From Pokkaliibacter plantistimulans (lineage in GTDB: Bacteria; Pseudomonadota; Gammaproteobacteria; Pseudomonadales; Balneatricaceae), in the NCBI RefSeq assembly GCF_003194385.1, contig NZ_LAPT01000003.1:1-64000 (forward strand): 64,000 nucleotides of DNA, given 5' to 3'. Positions within the stretch are counted from its first letter, which is position 1, and each line of letters opens with the position of its first letter. The position numbers and the translations under genes were made by a program. Under the pieces are notes generated by a model. It did no database searches. It was not told where the DNA came from and worked only from the letters and a program-made list of their open reading frames with translations. This document shows, piece after piece, positions 47,765 to 56,676 of this stretch.

Positions 47765-50233
47765 ATGAAGATTTTCAATCTGCTGCTCCGCCCTGTCGCG
47801 GCACTGGAAAGTGTGCTGGAGCGGGTGCTGTTTTTCCGTCGGCTGGGGGTGCTGTTGCTGTTTGCACTGGCCACCTTGTGGCTGGGCTGGCAGGCGGCTC
47901 ATATCCGCACTGATGCCAGCTTTCTCAAGATGATTCCCAGCGATCATCCTTACGTCATCAATTACCTCAAACACCGTGAGTCGCTGTCAGGGCTGGGTAA
48001 CTCCATTCGTGTTGCAGTGGAAGCCAGAGACGGCGATATCTTCAGCAAGGACTATCAGGATGTGCTGCACAAGATATCCGATGAGCTGTTCTTTCTGCCC
48101 GGTGTTGATCGCTCCGGCATGAAGTCAATCTGGACACCCAACGTGCGCTGGACCGAAGTGACCGAAGACGGCTTTGCCGGCGGCCCGGTTATCCCGGCAA
48201 ACTACGATGGCTCCGCGGCCAGTCTGGAACAGGTGCGGCAGAATATCCTGCGCTCCGGGCAGGTCGGTGTGCTGGTGGCGAACGATTTCAAATCCAGCAT
48301 CATTCAGGTGCCACTGCTGGACATCAATCCGGATACCGGCAAGCGACTTGACTTTCAGGCGTTCTCCGCCGCGCTGGAGAAACTGGTACGAGACAAGTAC
48401 CAGAACGAGCATGTGGCGATCCATATCACCGGTTTTGCCAAGGCGGTGGGTGATCTGATCGATGGCGCCAGTCAGGTGGCCTTGTTCTTCCTGGTGGCCA
48501 TTGGCATCACGCTGGTGCTGCTGTTTATCTATTCCCGCTCTCTGTCCTGCACCCTGGTGCCGCTGCTGACGTCACTGGTGGCGGTGGTGTGGCAGCTGGG
48601 GTTGCTCAATCAGCTGGGTCTCGGGCTGGACCCCTATTCGATGCTGGTGCCGTTTCTGGTATTTGCCATCGGCGTCAGTCATGGCGTGCAGATCGTCAAT
48701 GGGCTGACCCATGAAAGCATCAACGGTGCTGACAAACTAACCGCCGCACGGCGTGCCTTCCGCAGTCTGTTTATTCCCGGCATGGTAGCGCTGCTCAGCG
48801 ACGGCATCGGCTTTGTGACGCTGATAGTGATCGATATTCAGGTCATCAAGGAGCTGGCGGTGGCAGCCAGTATCGGCGTGGCGGTGATCATTCTCACCAA
48901 TCTGCTGCTGTTGCCCGTGCTGATGTCCTACACCGGTGTGGGTGAAAAGGCGCTGCAGCATCAGCGCCGCCGCGAACAGTATCAGGACCGCTTCTGGGCA
49001 CCGTTCACTTGGTTCGCCAAGCCTCGAGGTGCGATCGTGGCCGTGACACTGGGTATAGCGGCAACCGCCTATGGTTTTTATGCCGGGCAGGATCTGCAGA
49101 TTGGTGATCTGGAGAAGGGGGCGCCGGAGCTGCGCGCTGACTCACGCTACAACCTCGACAACGCCTTTATCAATGAACACTACTCATCCAGCAGTGATGT
49201 GTTTGTGGTGATGGCGGAAACGAAACCTGAACAGTGTTCGAGCTACGCCAATCTGGCCATGATCGACCGCTTCCAGGGCTATATCGACAACGTCGCCGGT
49301 GTGCAATCCAGCGTATCGCTGGCCAATGTGGCCAGGATGACGATTGCCGGGATGAACGAGGGCAGCCTGAAATGGCGCACCCTGACCCGCAACCAGTACA
49401 TGATCAACTCCAGTCTGAGCTTTGTGCCCCCCGGTCTGATGGATGCCGAGTGTTCGCTGGTGCCGGTCATCATCTTCCTTGATGACCATAAGGCGGACAC
49501 GCTGCGGGGGGTTGTCGATGCGGTCAAACGCTTTGCTGCCGACAACAACAGCGACACGCTCAGGTTTGTGCTGGCGGCCGGTAACTCAGGCATTGAGGCC
49601 GCCACCAATGAAGTGATTGGCACCGCTCAGTACGCCATGCTGGCCTGGGTTTATGCGGTGGTCGGGCTGCTCTGCCTGCTCACCTTCCGCTCGCTGACCA
49701 CGGTGCTGTGCATACTGCTGCCGCTGGGCCTGACCTCGGTACTCTGTCAGGCGCTGATGGCTAAACTCGGTATCGGTGTCAAGGTCGCCACACTGCCGGT
49801 CATCGCCCTTGGGGTGGGTATCGGGGTGGATTACGGTATCTATATCTATTCACGCCTGAACACCTATCTGGTGCAGGGAATGGCATTGCCGAAGGCCTAT
49901 CTGCTGACTCTGAAAAGCACAGGTAAATCCGTTGCTTTCACCGGGCTGACACTGGCCATTGGCGTGGGCATCTGGATCTGGTCGCCGATTAAATTCCAGG
50001 CCGACATGGGCGTGCTGCTGACCTTCATGTTCCTGTGGAACATGCTCGGTGCGCTGATCTTCCTGCCTGCGCTGGTGTGCCTGCTGAAGCGGCCGGTAGT
50101 CGTGGAACCCCCGGTCGAGCCACGACGTACTGAGGAAGCCGAAGCCAGTGTAGTGCGCGTTCACTACGGTGATGAAATCAAACAGAGCAAAGCAGACCAT
50201 GCGGGGCGGGAGGTGGGCCATGTCGTTAAGTAA
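47765..50233 (+). CDS. RND superfamily (MMPL) transporter
   Basis: 822 residues from ATG 47765 (GAGGAG nine bases upstream). Two halves, each with one membrane helix, a large periplasmic domain, then a run of five helices: helix at about 29-47, periplasmic to about 230, helices to about 400, then helix near 422-440, periplasmic to about 625, helices to about 770. The tail is hydrophilic with repeated Pro/Glu. MMPL-type exporters move lipids, sterols or other hydrophobic molecules across the inner membrane. Coupled to the YCF48 protein gene and overlapping the UspE-like gene by 14 bases. Confidence 0.88.
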   Translation: MKIFNLLLRPVAALESVLERVLFFRRLGVLLLFALATLWLGWQAAHIRTDASFLKMIPSDHPYVINYLKHRESLSGLGNSIRVAVEARDGDIFSKDYQDVLHKISDELFFLPGVDRSGMKSIWTPNVRWTEVTEDGFAGGPVIPANYDGSAASLEQVRQNILRSGQVGVLVANDFKSSIIQVPLLDINPDTGKRLDFQAFSAALEKLVRDKYQNEHVAIHITGFAKAVGDLIDGASQVALFFLVAIGITLVLLFIYSRSLSCTLVPLLTSLVAVVWQLGLLNQLGLGLDPYSMLVPFLVFAIGVSHGVQIVNGLTHESINGADKLTAARRAFRSLFIPGMVALLSDGIGFVTLIVIDIQVIKELAVAASIGVAVIILTNLLLLPVLMSYTGVGEKALQHQRRREQYQDRFWAPFTWFAKPRGAIVAVTLGIAATAYGFYAGQDLQIGDLEKGAPELRADSRYNLDNAFINEHYSSSSDVFVVMAETKPEQCSSYANLAMIDRFQGYIDNVAGVQSSVSLANVARMTIAGMNEGSLKWRTLTRNQYMINSSLSFVPPGLMDAECSLVPVIIFLDDHKADTLRGVVDAVKRFAADNNSDTLRFVLAAGNSGIEAATNEVIGTAQYAMLAWVYAVVGLLCLLTFRSLTTVLCILLPLGLTSVLCQALMAKLGIGVKVATLPVIALGVGIGVDYGIYIYSRLNTYLVQGMALPKAYLLTLKSTGKSVAFTGLTLAIGVGIWIWSPIKFQADMGVLLTFMFLWNMLGALIFLPALVCLLKRPVVVEPPVEPRRTEEAEASVVRVHYGDEIKQSKADHAGREVGHVVK

Positions 50234-51080
50234 GACTGTACTGGTGGTATTGCGCGCCCACGAGCAGGAAACCATTGCCCTGGAGCGTGGCCGCTTGATC
50301 GCCGAGCGCCTGCATTGCCGGCTGGCAGTGCTGGTGGCCGGTACCGAGGCGCAGCGCCTGGAGCGACAGGCCTGGCTTGAGTCGGAGCTGGCGGCCTTCA
50401 GTGCGGCCGGTCAGGATATCTGCATTGAAGCCGATGCTGATCCTGATCTGGCTGATGCTGTGCTGCGTGCCCAGAGTCGTCTGCAGGCCGGACTGGTGGT
50501 GAAGGAGTGTGATCCGCGTCATTCGCAGCTGTCCTGGCGTGCTCCTGCTGACTGGCAGCTGCTGCGCCAGTGCCCCTGTCCGGTGCTGCTGGTCAAGCGT
50601 GATATTCGCTGGCAGGGCGGCAAGGTGCTGGCGGCTATTGAAGGGCAGCCACAGAGCGAGCGCCATCGCCTGCTCAATCAGGGCATTTTGCAACTAGCGG
50701 CTCTGGTAACGCGCAGTATCGAAGGCCAGCTGCATCTGGTATCCGCTTTTCCGCCGCCCTTGCAGGGAGGCAACCCGGATGAGCTAACCGCGCAGCAGCT
50801 GGAGAGCCAGTGGCGACAGGCCTGTATAGGCCAGAGCGCCAGTCTGGTTCCAGCGCCTGCCGTCATGCACATCGGTGAGGGGCCGGCCGAGCACTGGATT
50901 CCCAAGATTGCGGGGGAAGACAGCTATGCGGTCGTGGTGCTGGGTACCGTCGCACGCTCACAATTTATCGGGGCGCTGCTGGGTAACACGGCCGAGCGTA
51001 TTCTGGATGCCATCCACAGTGATGTGCTGGTGCTGCAACCTGACAACGGCGAAGCGGCACTGACCCTGCTGGAAGGTTGA
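50220..51080 (+). CDS. UspE-like tandem universal stress protein
   Basis: 286 residues from ATG 50220 (GGGAGG upstream), starting within the MMPL gene. Two Usp domains: the N-terminal one is degenerate; the C-terminal one ends with the nucleotide-site pattern VVLGTVARSQFIGALLGNTAERIL (about 240-263, in part), closest to E. coli UspE. The cytosolic dimer may bind ATP. A stress-related partner in the transport operon is likely but unproven. Confidence 0.85.
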   Translation: MSLSKTVLVVLRAHEQETIALERGRLIAERLHCRLAVLVAGTEAQRLERQAWLESELAAFSAAGQDICIEADADPDLADAVLRAQSRLQAGLVVKECDPRHSQLSWRAPADWQLLRQCPCPVLLVKRDIRWQGGKVLAAIEGQPQSERHRLLNQGILQLAALVTRSIEGQLHLVSAFPPPLQGGNPDELTAQQLESQWRQACIGQSASLVPAPAVMHIGEGPAEHWIPKIAGEDSYAVVVLGTVARSQFIGALLGNTAERILDAIHSDVLVLQPDNGEAALTLLEG

Positions 51081-51478
51081 TATCCTCTTCGCTTTCTGTG
51101 CAGTTCCGCTAACCCTTCTTTCAGTGCAAAGCATGTCAGTGCCTGACTCAGGCGCTGACAGCGCTTGTCACCCTGTCTCCAGACACTCATCACTTGCACA
51201 TTCTGTCCGCTGCTTATGTCAGTACTCATCTTGCTTTGCGCTGTTTCGCAGGCATAACTCATAGAGTCCGCTTCATGCCTGCTGACGAGCCACTGCCTGC
51301 ACCGGCTGATATTTTTTGTTAGCGAATATGGTTCGTTTTGTTATTGAGCAGGATGTGTCAATTGCAGGATTCTGTACCCCATGCCAGAGGTAGTCGCCAT
51401 TGGTAGCCCGGCAGTGTCTCCAGCAGGAGGCGGGGTGGCAGAGCGACTTACAACAAGAACAATCGAGGTAGGGTTACT
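51081..51478. other. Intergenic region before the acyl-CoA dehydrogenase gene
   Basis: 398 bases without a gene. No strong terminator is visible after the UspE-like gene. The AT-rich part at 51311-51344 has a possible promoter (listed separately). Confidence 0.5.
51316..51344 (+). promoter_or_regulatory. Possible promoter of the acyl-CoA dehydrogenase operon
   Basis: TTGTTA (51316-51321), 17 bases, TGTTAT (51339-51344), four of six matches in each hexamer, in a local AT-rich patch about 135 bases before the gene. Confidence 0.4.
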
Positions 51479-53278
51479 ATGCCTGGTTACAAAGCGCCAT
51501 TACGTGATATGCAATTCACCCTCTTCGAAGTCCTGGGTATCGACAAGCACTACGCTGCGTTGCCTGGCTGCGAAGAAGCCACACCTGACATGATTACTGC
51601 CATTCTGGAGGAGGGCGCCAAGTTCTCCGAGCGCGTGCTGGCACCGCTCAATCAGGTAGGTGACCGTGAAGGCTGTACGTTCGATAACGGTACTGTCACC
51701 ACGCCCACGGGGTTCAAGGAAGCCTACCAGCAATATGTTGAAGGCGGCTGGCCTTCACTGGCTCACTCCCCCGAACACGGTGGTCAGGGCTTGCCTGAAT
51801 CACTTGGCCTGTTCGTCAATGAGATGACCGGCACTGCCAACTGGTCGTGGAGCATGTACCCAGGCCTGTCTCACGGCGCCATGAATACGCTGGAAGCCCA
51901 CGGTACGGATGAACAGAAACATACCTATCTGACCAAGCTGGTGTCCGGCGAGTGGACCGGCACCATGTGCCTGACCGAACCTCACTGCGGTACCGACCTC
52001 GGTCTGCTGCGCACCAAAGCTGAACCTCAGGCGGATGGCAGCTACAAGATCAGTGGCACCAAGATTTTCATCTCTGCCGGTGAGCATGACATGGCCGACA
52101 ACATCGTCCACATTGTGCTGGCCCGCCTGCCCGATGCCCCTGCTGGCACCAAGGGCATTTCCCTGTTTATCGTACCCAAGTTCATGCCGACCACTGATGG
52201 CGGTATCGGTGAACGCAATGCCGTCAGCTGCGGTTCCATCGAGCACAAGATGGGTATCCACGGTAACGCTACCTGCGTGATGAACTTTGATGCGGCCACC
52301 GGTTATCTGATCGGCCCGGCCAACAAAGGTCTGAACTGCATGTTCACCTTTATGAACACCGCTCGTCTGGGTACTGCCCTGCAGGGGCTGGCCCATGCCG
52401 AGTGGGCGTTCCAGAACTCCCTGCCTTACGCCAGAGAACGTCTGCAGATGCGGGCACTGAATGGTCCTGCTGCACCAGAGAAAGCGGCGGATCCCATCAT
52501 CGTGCATCCAGAAGTGCGCAAGATGCTGCTGATCCAGAAAGCCTTCTCCGAAGGTGGCCGGGCACTGATCTACTTCTGCTCTACGCTGGTGGACAAGGTC
52601 AAACTCAGCACCGACGATGCCGAAAAGAAAGAAGCGGATGAGCTGCTGGCACTGCTGACCCCCATCGCTAAAGCCTTCCTCACCGAAGTGGGCTATGAAG
52701 CTGCCAACCATGGTGTGCAGATTTACGGTGGCCATGGCTTTATCGCCGAGTGGGGCATGGAGCAGAACGTACGCGACAGCCGTATTTCCATGCTGTACGA
52801 AGGCACCACCCAGATTCAGGCGCTCGACCTGCTGGGCCGCAAGGTGCTGATGACACAGGGTGAAACCCTGAAACGCTTTACCAAGATGGTGCACAAGTTC
52901 TGTCAGGCTGAAGAAGGCAACGAACAGCTCAAGCCGTACGTGCAGGAGCTGGCTAAACTGAACAAGGAGTGGGGCGAGCTGACCCTGCAGATCGGTATGG
53001 CCGCCATGAAAAACCGTGATGAGGTCGGTGCCGCGTCAGTTGAATATCTGATGTACTCAGGTTACGTCGTACTGGGTTATCTGTGGGCGCGGATGGCCAA
53101 AGTGGCCAACGAAGCGCTGGCAGCAGGCAGCGATGAGGCCGGGTTCTATCAGGCCAAAGTGGCGACTGCCGAGTTCTACTTCAAGCGCATCCTGCCCCGC
53201 ACCCGTGCCCATGTAGCCTGCATGCAGGCCGGTGCGGCGCCGATCATGGCGTTGGATTCAGAGCTGTTCCAGTTCTGA
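51479..53278 (+). CDS. Acyl-CoA dehydrogenase (about 600-residue type)
   Basis: FAD enzyme introducing the alpha-beta double bond in acyl-CoA. 599 residues: the long subfamily with an extra C-terminal domain, also including DmdC-like enzymes. Blocks: TGTMCLTEPHCGTDLG (about 160-175) for FAD and substrate, the catalytic Glu region YEGTTQIQALDLLGRK, and the C-terminal extension from about 460 to the end. The start has GAGGTAGGG upstream. Substrate chain length is not predictable. First gene of a probable unit with the SCP2 protein and acyl-CoA ligase. Confidence 0.92.
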   Translation: MPGYKAPLRDMQFTLFEVLGIDKHYAALPGCEEATPDMITAILEEGAKFSERVLAPLNQVGDREGCTFDNGTVTTPTGFKEAYQQYVEGGWPSLAHSPEHGGQGLPESLGLFVNEMTGTANWSWSMYPGLSHGAMNTLEAHGTDEQKHTYLTKLVSGEWTGTMCLTEPHCGTDLGLLRTKAEPQADGSYKISGTKIFISAGEHDMADNIVHIVLARLPDAPAGTKGISLFIVPKFMPTTDGGIGERNAVSCGSIEHKMGIHGNATCVMNFDAATGYLIGPANKGLNCMFTFMNTARLGTALQGLAHAEWAFQNSLPYARERLQMRALNGPAAPEKAADPIIVHPEVRKMLLIQKAFSEGGRALIYFCSTLVDKVKLSTDDAEKKEADELLALLTPIAKAFLTEVGYEAANHGVQIYGGHGFIAEWGMEQNVRDSRISMLYEGTTQIQALDLLGRKVLMTQGETLKRFTKMVHKFCQAEEGNEQLKPYVQELAKLNKEWGELTLQIGMAAMKNRDEVGAASVEYLMYSGYVVLGYLWARMAKVANEALAAGSDEAGFYQAKVATAEFYFKRILPRTRAHVACMQAGAAPIMALDSELFQF

Positions 53279-53306
53279 GGCGCCGTTCACGATCTGACGG
53301 CAGTTA

Positions 53307-54008
53307 ATGTCACAACCTAACCCCTGCTGCCTGCGATCTCAGCCGCAGTGGGGGCTCAGCGGACGCCGGATGGGCATTGCAGTGAAGCGATTGATGAAAA
53401 AGGCCGCGGCCAATCCGGCGCTGGTGCAGGGGCTGATGGGCAATGCCGTTGGCCGTTGGCTGGTGCAGCGCCTGCTGGCCTCTCAGCAGCGCGCCTATGC
53501 CACCAGACAGGCGCGTACGGCCGCGCTCAAGGTGGAACCCGCGGCAGCCGTAGCGGAGATTGTTGTCGAACCCAGCCCGGCAGCTGTTGCCATCACGCCG
53601 GAAATGCTGGCGGTGGAAGCCATGACCAGTATGCCCGCTACGCTGACCGATACTCCTAATAATAATGACCGTTACCACGAGGATACCTCCATGTCTGCTA
53701 TCGCCGCCCTGTTTCAGTCCATGCAGAGCCGTTTCAATGCCCAGGCCGCAGCCGGTCTGGATGCTGTGTTCCAGTTCGAGCTGACCGATGGTGATACCAC
53801 CCATATCGTGATCGAAAACCAGACCTGCCAGGTGGTGGACGGTGAGCATGATGATCCCACCGTTACCCTGATCATGGATAGCGATACCCTGCAGCAGGTG
53901 ATGACCGGTGAGCTGGACGGCATGCAGGCCTTTATGACCGGCCGCATTCGTGCCGACGGTAACATCATGCTGGCAACCAAACTCAACAACCTGTTTCCCC
54001 TCGACTGA
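53307..54008 (+). CDS. SCP2 sterol-binding domain protein with an N-terminal extension
   Basis: 233 residues. The SCP2 domain is at about 130-233 (VFQFELTDGDTTHIVIENQ, TVTLIMDSDTLQQVMTGELDGMQAFMTGRIRADGNIMLATKL in parts), a pocket for fatty acyl or sterol-like ligands. The first 128 residues are basic, then Ala/Val-rich, and are unlike SCP2 proteins. A second in-frame start, ATG 53691, has GAGGA seven bases upstream and would yield the SCP2 domain alone (about 105 residues). Both forms may be made. Lies between the acyl-CoA dehydrogenase and the acyl-CoA ligase. Confidence 0.85.
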   Translation: MSQPNPCCLRSQPQWGLSGRRMGIAVKRLMKKAAANPALVQGLMGNAVGRWLVQRLLASQQRAYATRQARTAALKVEPAAAVAEIVVEPSPAAVAITPEMLAVEAMTSMPATLTDTPNNNDRYHEDTSMSAIAALFQSMQSRFNAQAAAGLDAVFQFELTDGDTTHIVIENQTCQVVDGEHDDPTVTLIMDSDTLQQVMTGELDGMQAFMTGRIRADGNIMLATKLNNLFPLD

Positions 54009-54022
54009 GCACGTTCTTAGAC

Positions 54023-54047
54023 TGGCCTGAGCTGCCACCTCAGGCCA
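54023..54047. other. Hairpin after the SCP2 gene
   Basis: TGGCCTGAG (54023-54031), 7-base loop, CTCAGGCCA (54039-54047). No T-run on the plus strand. A second hairpin, GGTAAAGCCC/GGGCTTTGCC, follows at 54063-54087. They may stabilise mRNA ends or weakly terminate transcription. Confidence 0.5.
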
Positions 54048-54125
54048 AAACAGTCGTCGGGCGGTAAAGCCCAAGAAGGGCTTTGCCGAGCTCGTCTCTT
54101 ATAAGAATAAGTTGGAGACAATGTG

Positions 54126-55802
54126 ATGAACGCTGCCGCGACCGCAGTGACGGTGCAGCCCGCTGAATGGCCGAATCCGGAGGGATATCAGTCCATTCCC
54201 GAGGTGCTGAACCATGCCTGTAAGAAGTATGCCGAGCGCCCGGCCTATACCTGCTTCGGTCATGCCCTGAGCTATGCCGAATGGGACCGGCTGGCGGGTA
54301 ACTTCGCGTCCTACATTCAGCATCATACCGACCTCAAACCCGGTGATCGCATTGCTATCCAGCTGCCTAACCTGCTGCAGTATCCGGTGGTATTGCTGGG
54401 TGCCATGCGGGCGGGGCTGATCGTGGTTAATACCAACCCGCTGTATACCTCGACAGAGATGCAGCACCAGTTTGCCGACAGCGGTGCCAGGGCACTGGTG
54501 ATTCATCGCTGCATGGCCAGCAAGGCCGAACCGATTCTGGCGGGTACCCGCATTCGTCATGTCATCACCACCGAAATTGGTGATCTGCACCCCTGGCCCA
54601 AGCGGGCGCTGCTCAATGCGGCGGTGAAGTACGTCAAGAAAATGCAGCCTCCCTATCACCTGCCTAACGAGGTGCCTCTGCGTGAGGCACTGAATAAAGG
54701 CGCAGGTCAGGCGTGGAGTGAGGTCAAAGTCAATCGCCATGACACCGTCATGCTGCAATACACCGGCGGTACTACTGGCGTGGCCAAGGGGGCGATGCTG
54801 ACCCATGACAACCTGATTGCCAACATGAGCCAGGTCAAGGCCCGCCTCCGCAGCGTCCTGACCGACAGCTCCATGACCTTTGTCGCGCCGCTGCCGCTGT
54901 ACCATATCTACGCCTTTACCATGCACTGCATGTCACTCGGCTCGGCGGGGCACCACAGCCTGCTGATCACCAACCCGCGCGATATTGCCGGTTTCGTCAA
55001 AGAGCTGAAAAAGTGGCACATCCAGGGCTTCGTCGGTCTCAACACCCTGTTTGTCGCGCTGTGTGACAACGACGAATTCCGCCAGCTGGACTTTTCCCGG
55101 CTGGTGCTGACGTCCTCCGGTGGCATGGCGCTGTCCCATGCGGTGGCCGAGCGCTGGCAGAGCATCACCGGCTGCCCGATTCTGGAAGGCTATGGCCTGA
55201 CTGAAACCTCACCGGTCGTCAGCTTCAATCCGCCCGACAACAATCAGCTGGGCACCATTGGTCTGCCGGTAGAGTGGACTGACTGCCGCCTGCTCGACAA
55301 CGATGGCCGCGATGTGCTGCCGGGGATGCCCGGTGAGCTGTGTGTGCGTGGCCCTCAGGTGATGAAGGGCTACTGGCAGCGGCCGGAAGAAACCGCCAAC
55401 GTGCTGACGGCGGAAGGTTATATCCGCACCGGCGACATTGCGGTGCGGCAGGAGGACGGCTTCCTGCGCATCGTTGATCGCCGCAAGGACATGATCATCG
55501 TGTCCGGTTTCAACGTGTACCCCAATGAAGTTGAAGATGCATTGATGGAGCATCCCGATGTGGTCGAATGCGCGGCCGTGGGTATACCGGATGAAAAGAG
55601 TGGCGAAGCCATCAAGGTCTTTGTGGTGCGACGCAATCCGACCCTGAACGAGGAAGTGCTGAGAACATTCTGTTTGGAGCGCCTCACTCGCTATAAGGTG
55701 CCTAAGCAGATAGTCTTCCGGGATGAATTGCCCAAGTCCAACGTGGGCAAGATCCTGCGGCGAGCATTGCGTGACTCTGATCAGCAACGTATCGCCAGTT
55801 GA
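54126..55802 (+). CDS. Long-chain-fatty-acid--CoA ligase (FadD-like)
   Basis: Activates a fatty or other hydrophobic acid to its CoA ester through an acyl-adenylate. About 558 residues; ATG 54126 has GGAG at a better distance than GTG 54123. Adenylate-forming motifs: YTGGTTGVAKG (212-222), GYGLTETSP, GDIAVRQEDG with the catalytic hinge DRRKDMIIVSGFNVYPNEVED, and the C-terminal Lys in KSNVGKILRR. Close to the FadD family; the actual acid is unknown. Placed between SCP2 and DUF2889 genes. Confidence 0.92.
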   Translation: MNAAATAVTVQPAEWPNPEGYQSIPEVLNHACKKYAERPAYTCFGHALSYAEWDRLAGNFASYIQHHTDLKPGDRIAIQLPNLLQYPVVLLGAMRAGLIVVNTNPLYTSTEMQHQFADSGARALVIHRCMASKAEPILAGTRIRHVITTEIGDLHPWPKRALLNAAVKYVKKMQPPYHLPNEVPLREALNKGAGQAWSEVKVNRHDTVMLQYTGGTTGVAKGAMLTHDNLIANMSQVKARLRSVLTDSSMTFVAPLPLYHIYAFTMHCMSLGSAGHHSLLITNPRDIAGFVKELKKWHIQGFVGLNTLFVALCDNDEFRQLDFSRLVLTSSGGMALSHAVAERWQSITGCPILEGYGLTETSPVVSFNPPDNNQLGTIGLPVEWTDCRLLDNDGRDVLPGMPGELCVRGPQVMKGYWQRPEETANVLTAEGYIRTGDIAVRQEDGFLRIVDRRKDMIIVSGFNVYPNEVEDALMEHPDVVECAAVGIPDEKSGEAIKVFVVRRNPTLNEEVLRTFCLERLTRYKVPKQIVFRDELPKSNVGKILRRALRDSDQQRIAS

Positions 55803-55915
55803 TTATTGATCGCCCGTCACCTTACCTCCCGGTCAGTCCCGACAGGTCTTCCTCTGGAAGCCGGGGTCATGCTGCTTGAGCAGAAGGGGCGGGCAGCAGC
55901 TTTGGGAGAAAATTT

Positions 55916-56485
55916 ATGGCGTTGTCGCAAGCCGCGCCGCGGCGACTGATGCATACCCGTGATGTTCGTTGCCAGGGATTTTTGCGTGAGGACGGTCTGT
56001 GGGATATCGAAGGCTCGATGCAGGACATCAAGACCGATGAAACCCCGAGCCCCGGCCGTTCTGCCGGGCGCGTTGCCGCCGGTGAGCCCTTCCACCTGAT
56101 GCGGGTAAGAATGACGGTGGATCTGGATCTGCTGATCCATGCCATCGAAGTGGAGATTGCCTCCTCGCCTTTTGATGGCTGCCCCAATATCAGTGACTCC
56201 TATCAGCAGTTGGTGGGCACCCGTATCGGCAAGGGCTGGAGCCGGGTCATGAAAGAGCGGGTAGGGGGCGTGCAGGGCTGTACCCATATCAGCGAACTGC
56301 TGGTACCGATGGCGACCACGGCGTTTCAGACTACCTGGCATGCACGCCAGCAGTTGCAGGAAGGCGGTGATGGCAAGTCATCCGGCAATGGTCTGGTCAA
56401 CACCTGCTACAGCTGGTCGGAAAATGGCGAAGCCGTTAGACGTTTTATCCCCCACCGCTTTATCGAAGCCGAACAGAACACCTGA
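55916..56485 (+). CDS. DUF2889 protein
   Basis: 189 residues, all of it resembling the DUF2889 family: RRLMHTRDVRCQGFLREDGLWDIEGSMQDIK (9-39, in part), GEPFHLMRVRMTVD and GCTHISELLVPMATTAFQT. The conserved His, Cys and Asp positions suggest metal or ligand binding, but the family has no established activity. It often sits beside acyl-CoA, MMPL and other lipid-pathway genes, as here. No signal peptide or membrane helix; cytosolic. Confidence 0.8.
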   Translation: MALSQAAPRRLMHTRDVRCQGFLREDGLWDIEGSMQDIKTDETPSPGRSAGRVAAGEPFHLMRVRMTVDLDLLIHAIEVEIASSPFDGCPNISDSYQQLVGTRIGKGWSRVMKERVGGVQGCTHISELLVPMATTAFQTTWHARQQLQEGGDGKSSGNGLVNTCYSWSENGEAVRRFIPHRFIEAEQNT

Positions 56486-56676
56486 CAGGCGTGGCCGCCA
56501 GCGGCGCTCCACGCTTGTCATCAACACGATCTGCAGTGCGCCGGCCACCCGGCGCAGGTTCGCACCTTCGTGAACCCGTTTCTGGACAGGGTTGCCCATG
56601 CGCATCTGCTAGCGTGGACGCACTGCCCGTCAGTCCACGGAACGACAAAATCAACAAGCGACTAAGGAGATTTCCG

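Noticed and set aside
46723..47874. Minus-strand frame of 383 codons opposite the YCF48 gene
   Set aside because: A shadow of the real gene on +, which has a signal peptide, repeats and a ribosome site.
51800..52894. Minus-strand frame of 364 codons opposite the acyl-CoA dehydrogenase
   Set aside because: A shadow; no recognisable domains, and the + strand protein is a well-kept enzyme.
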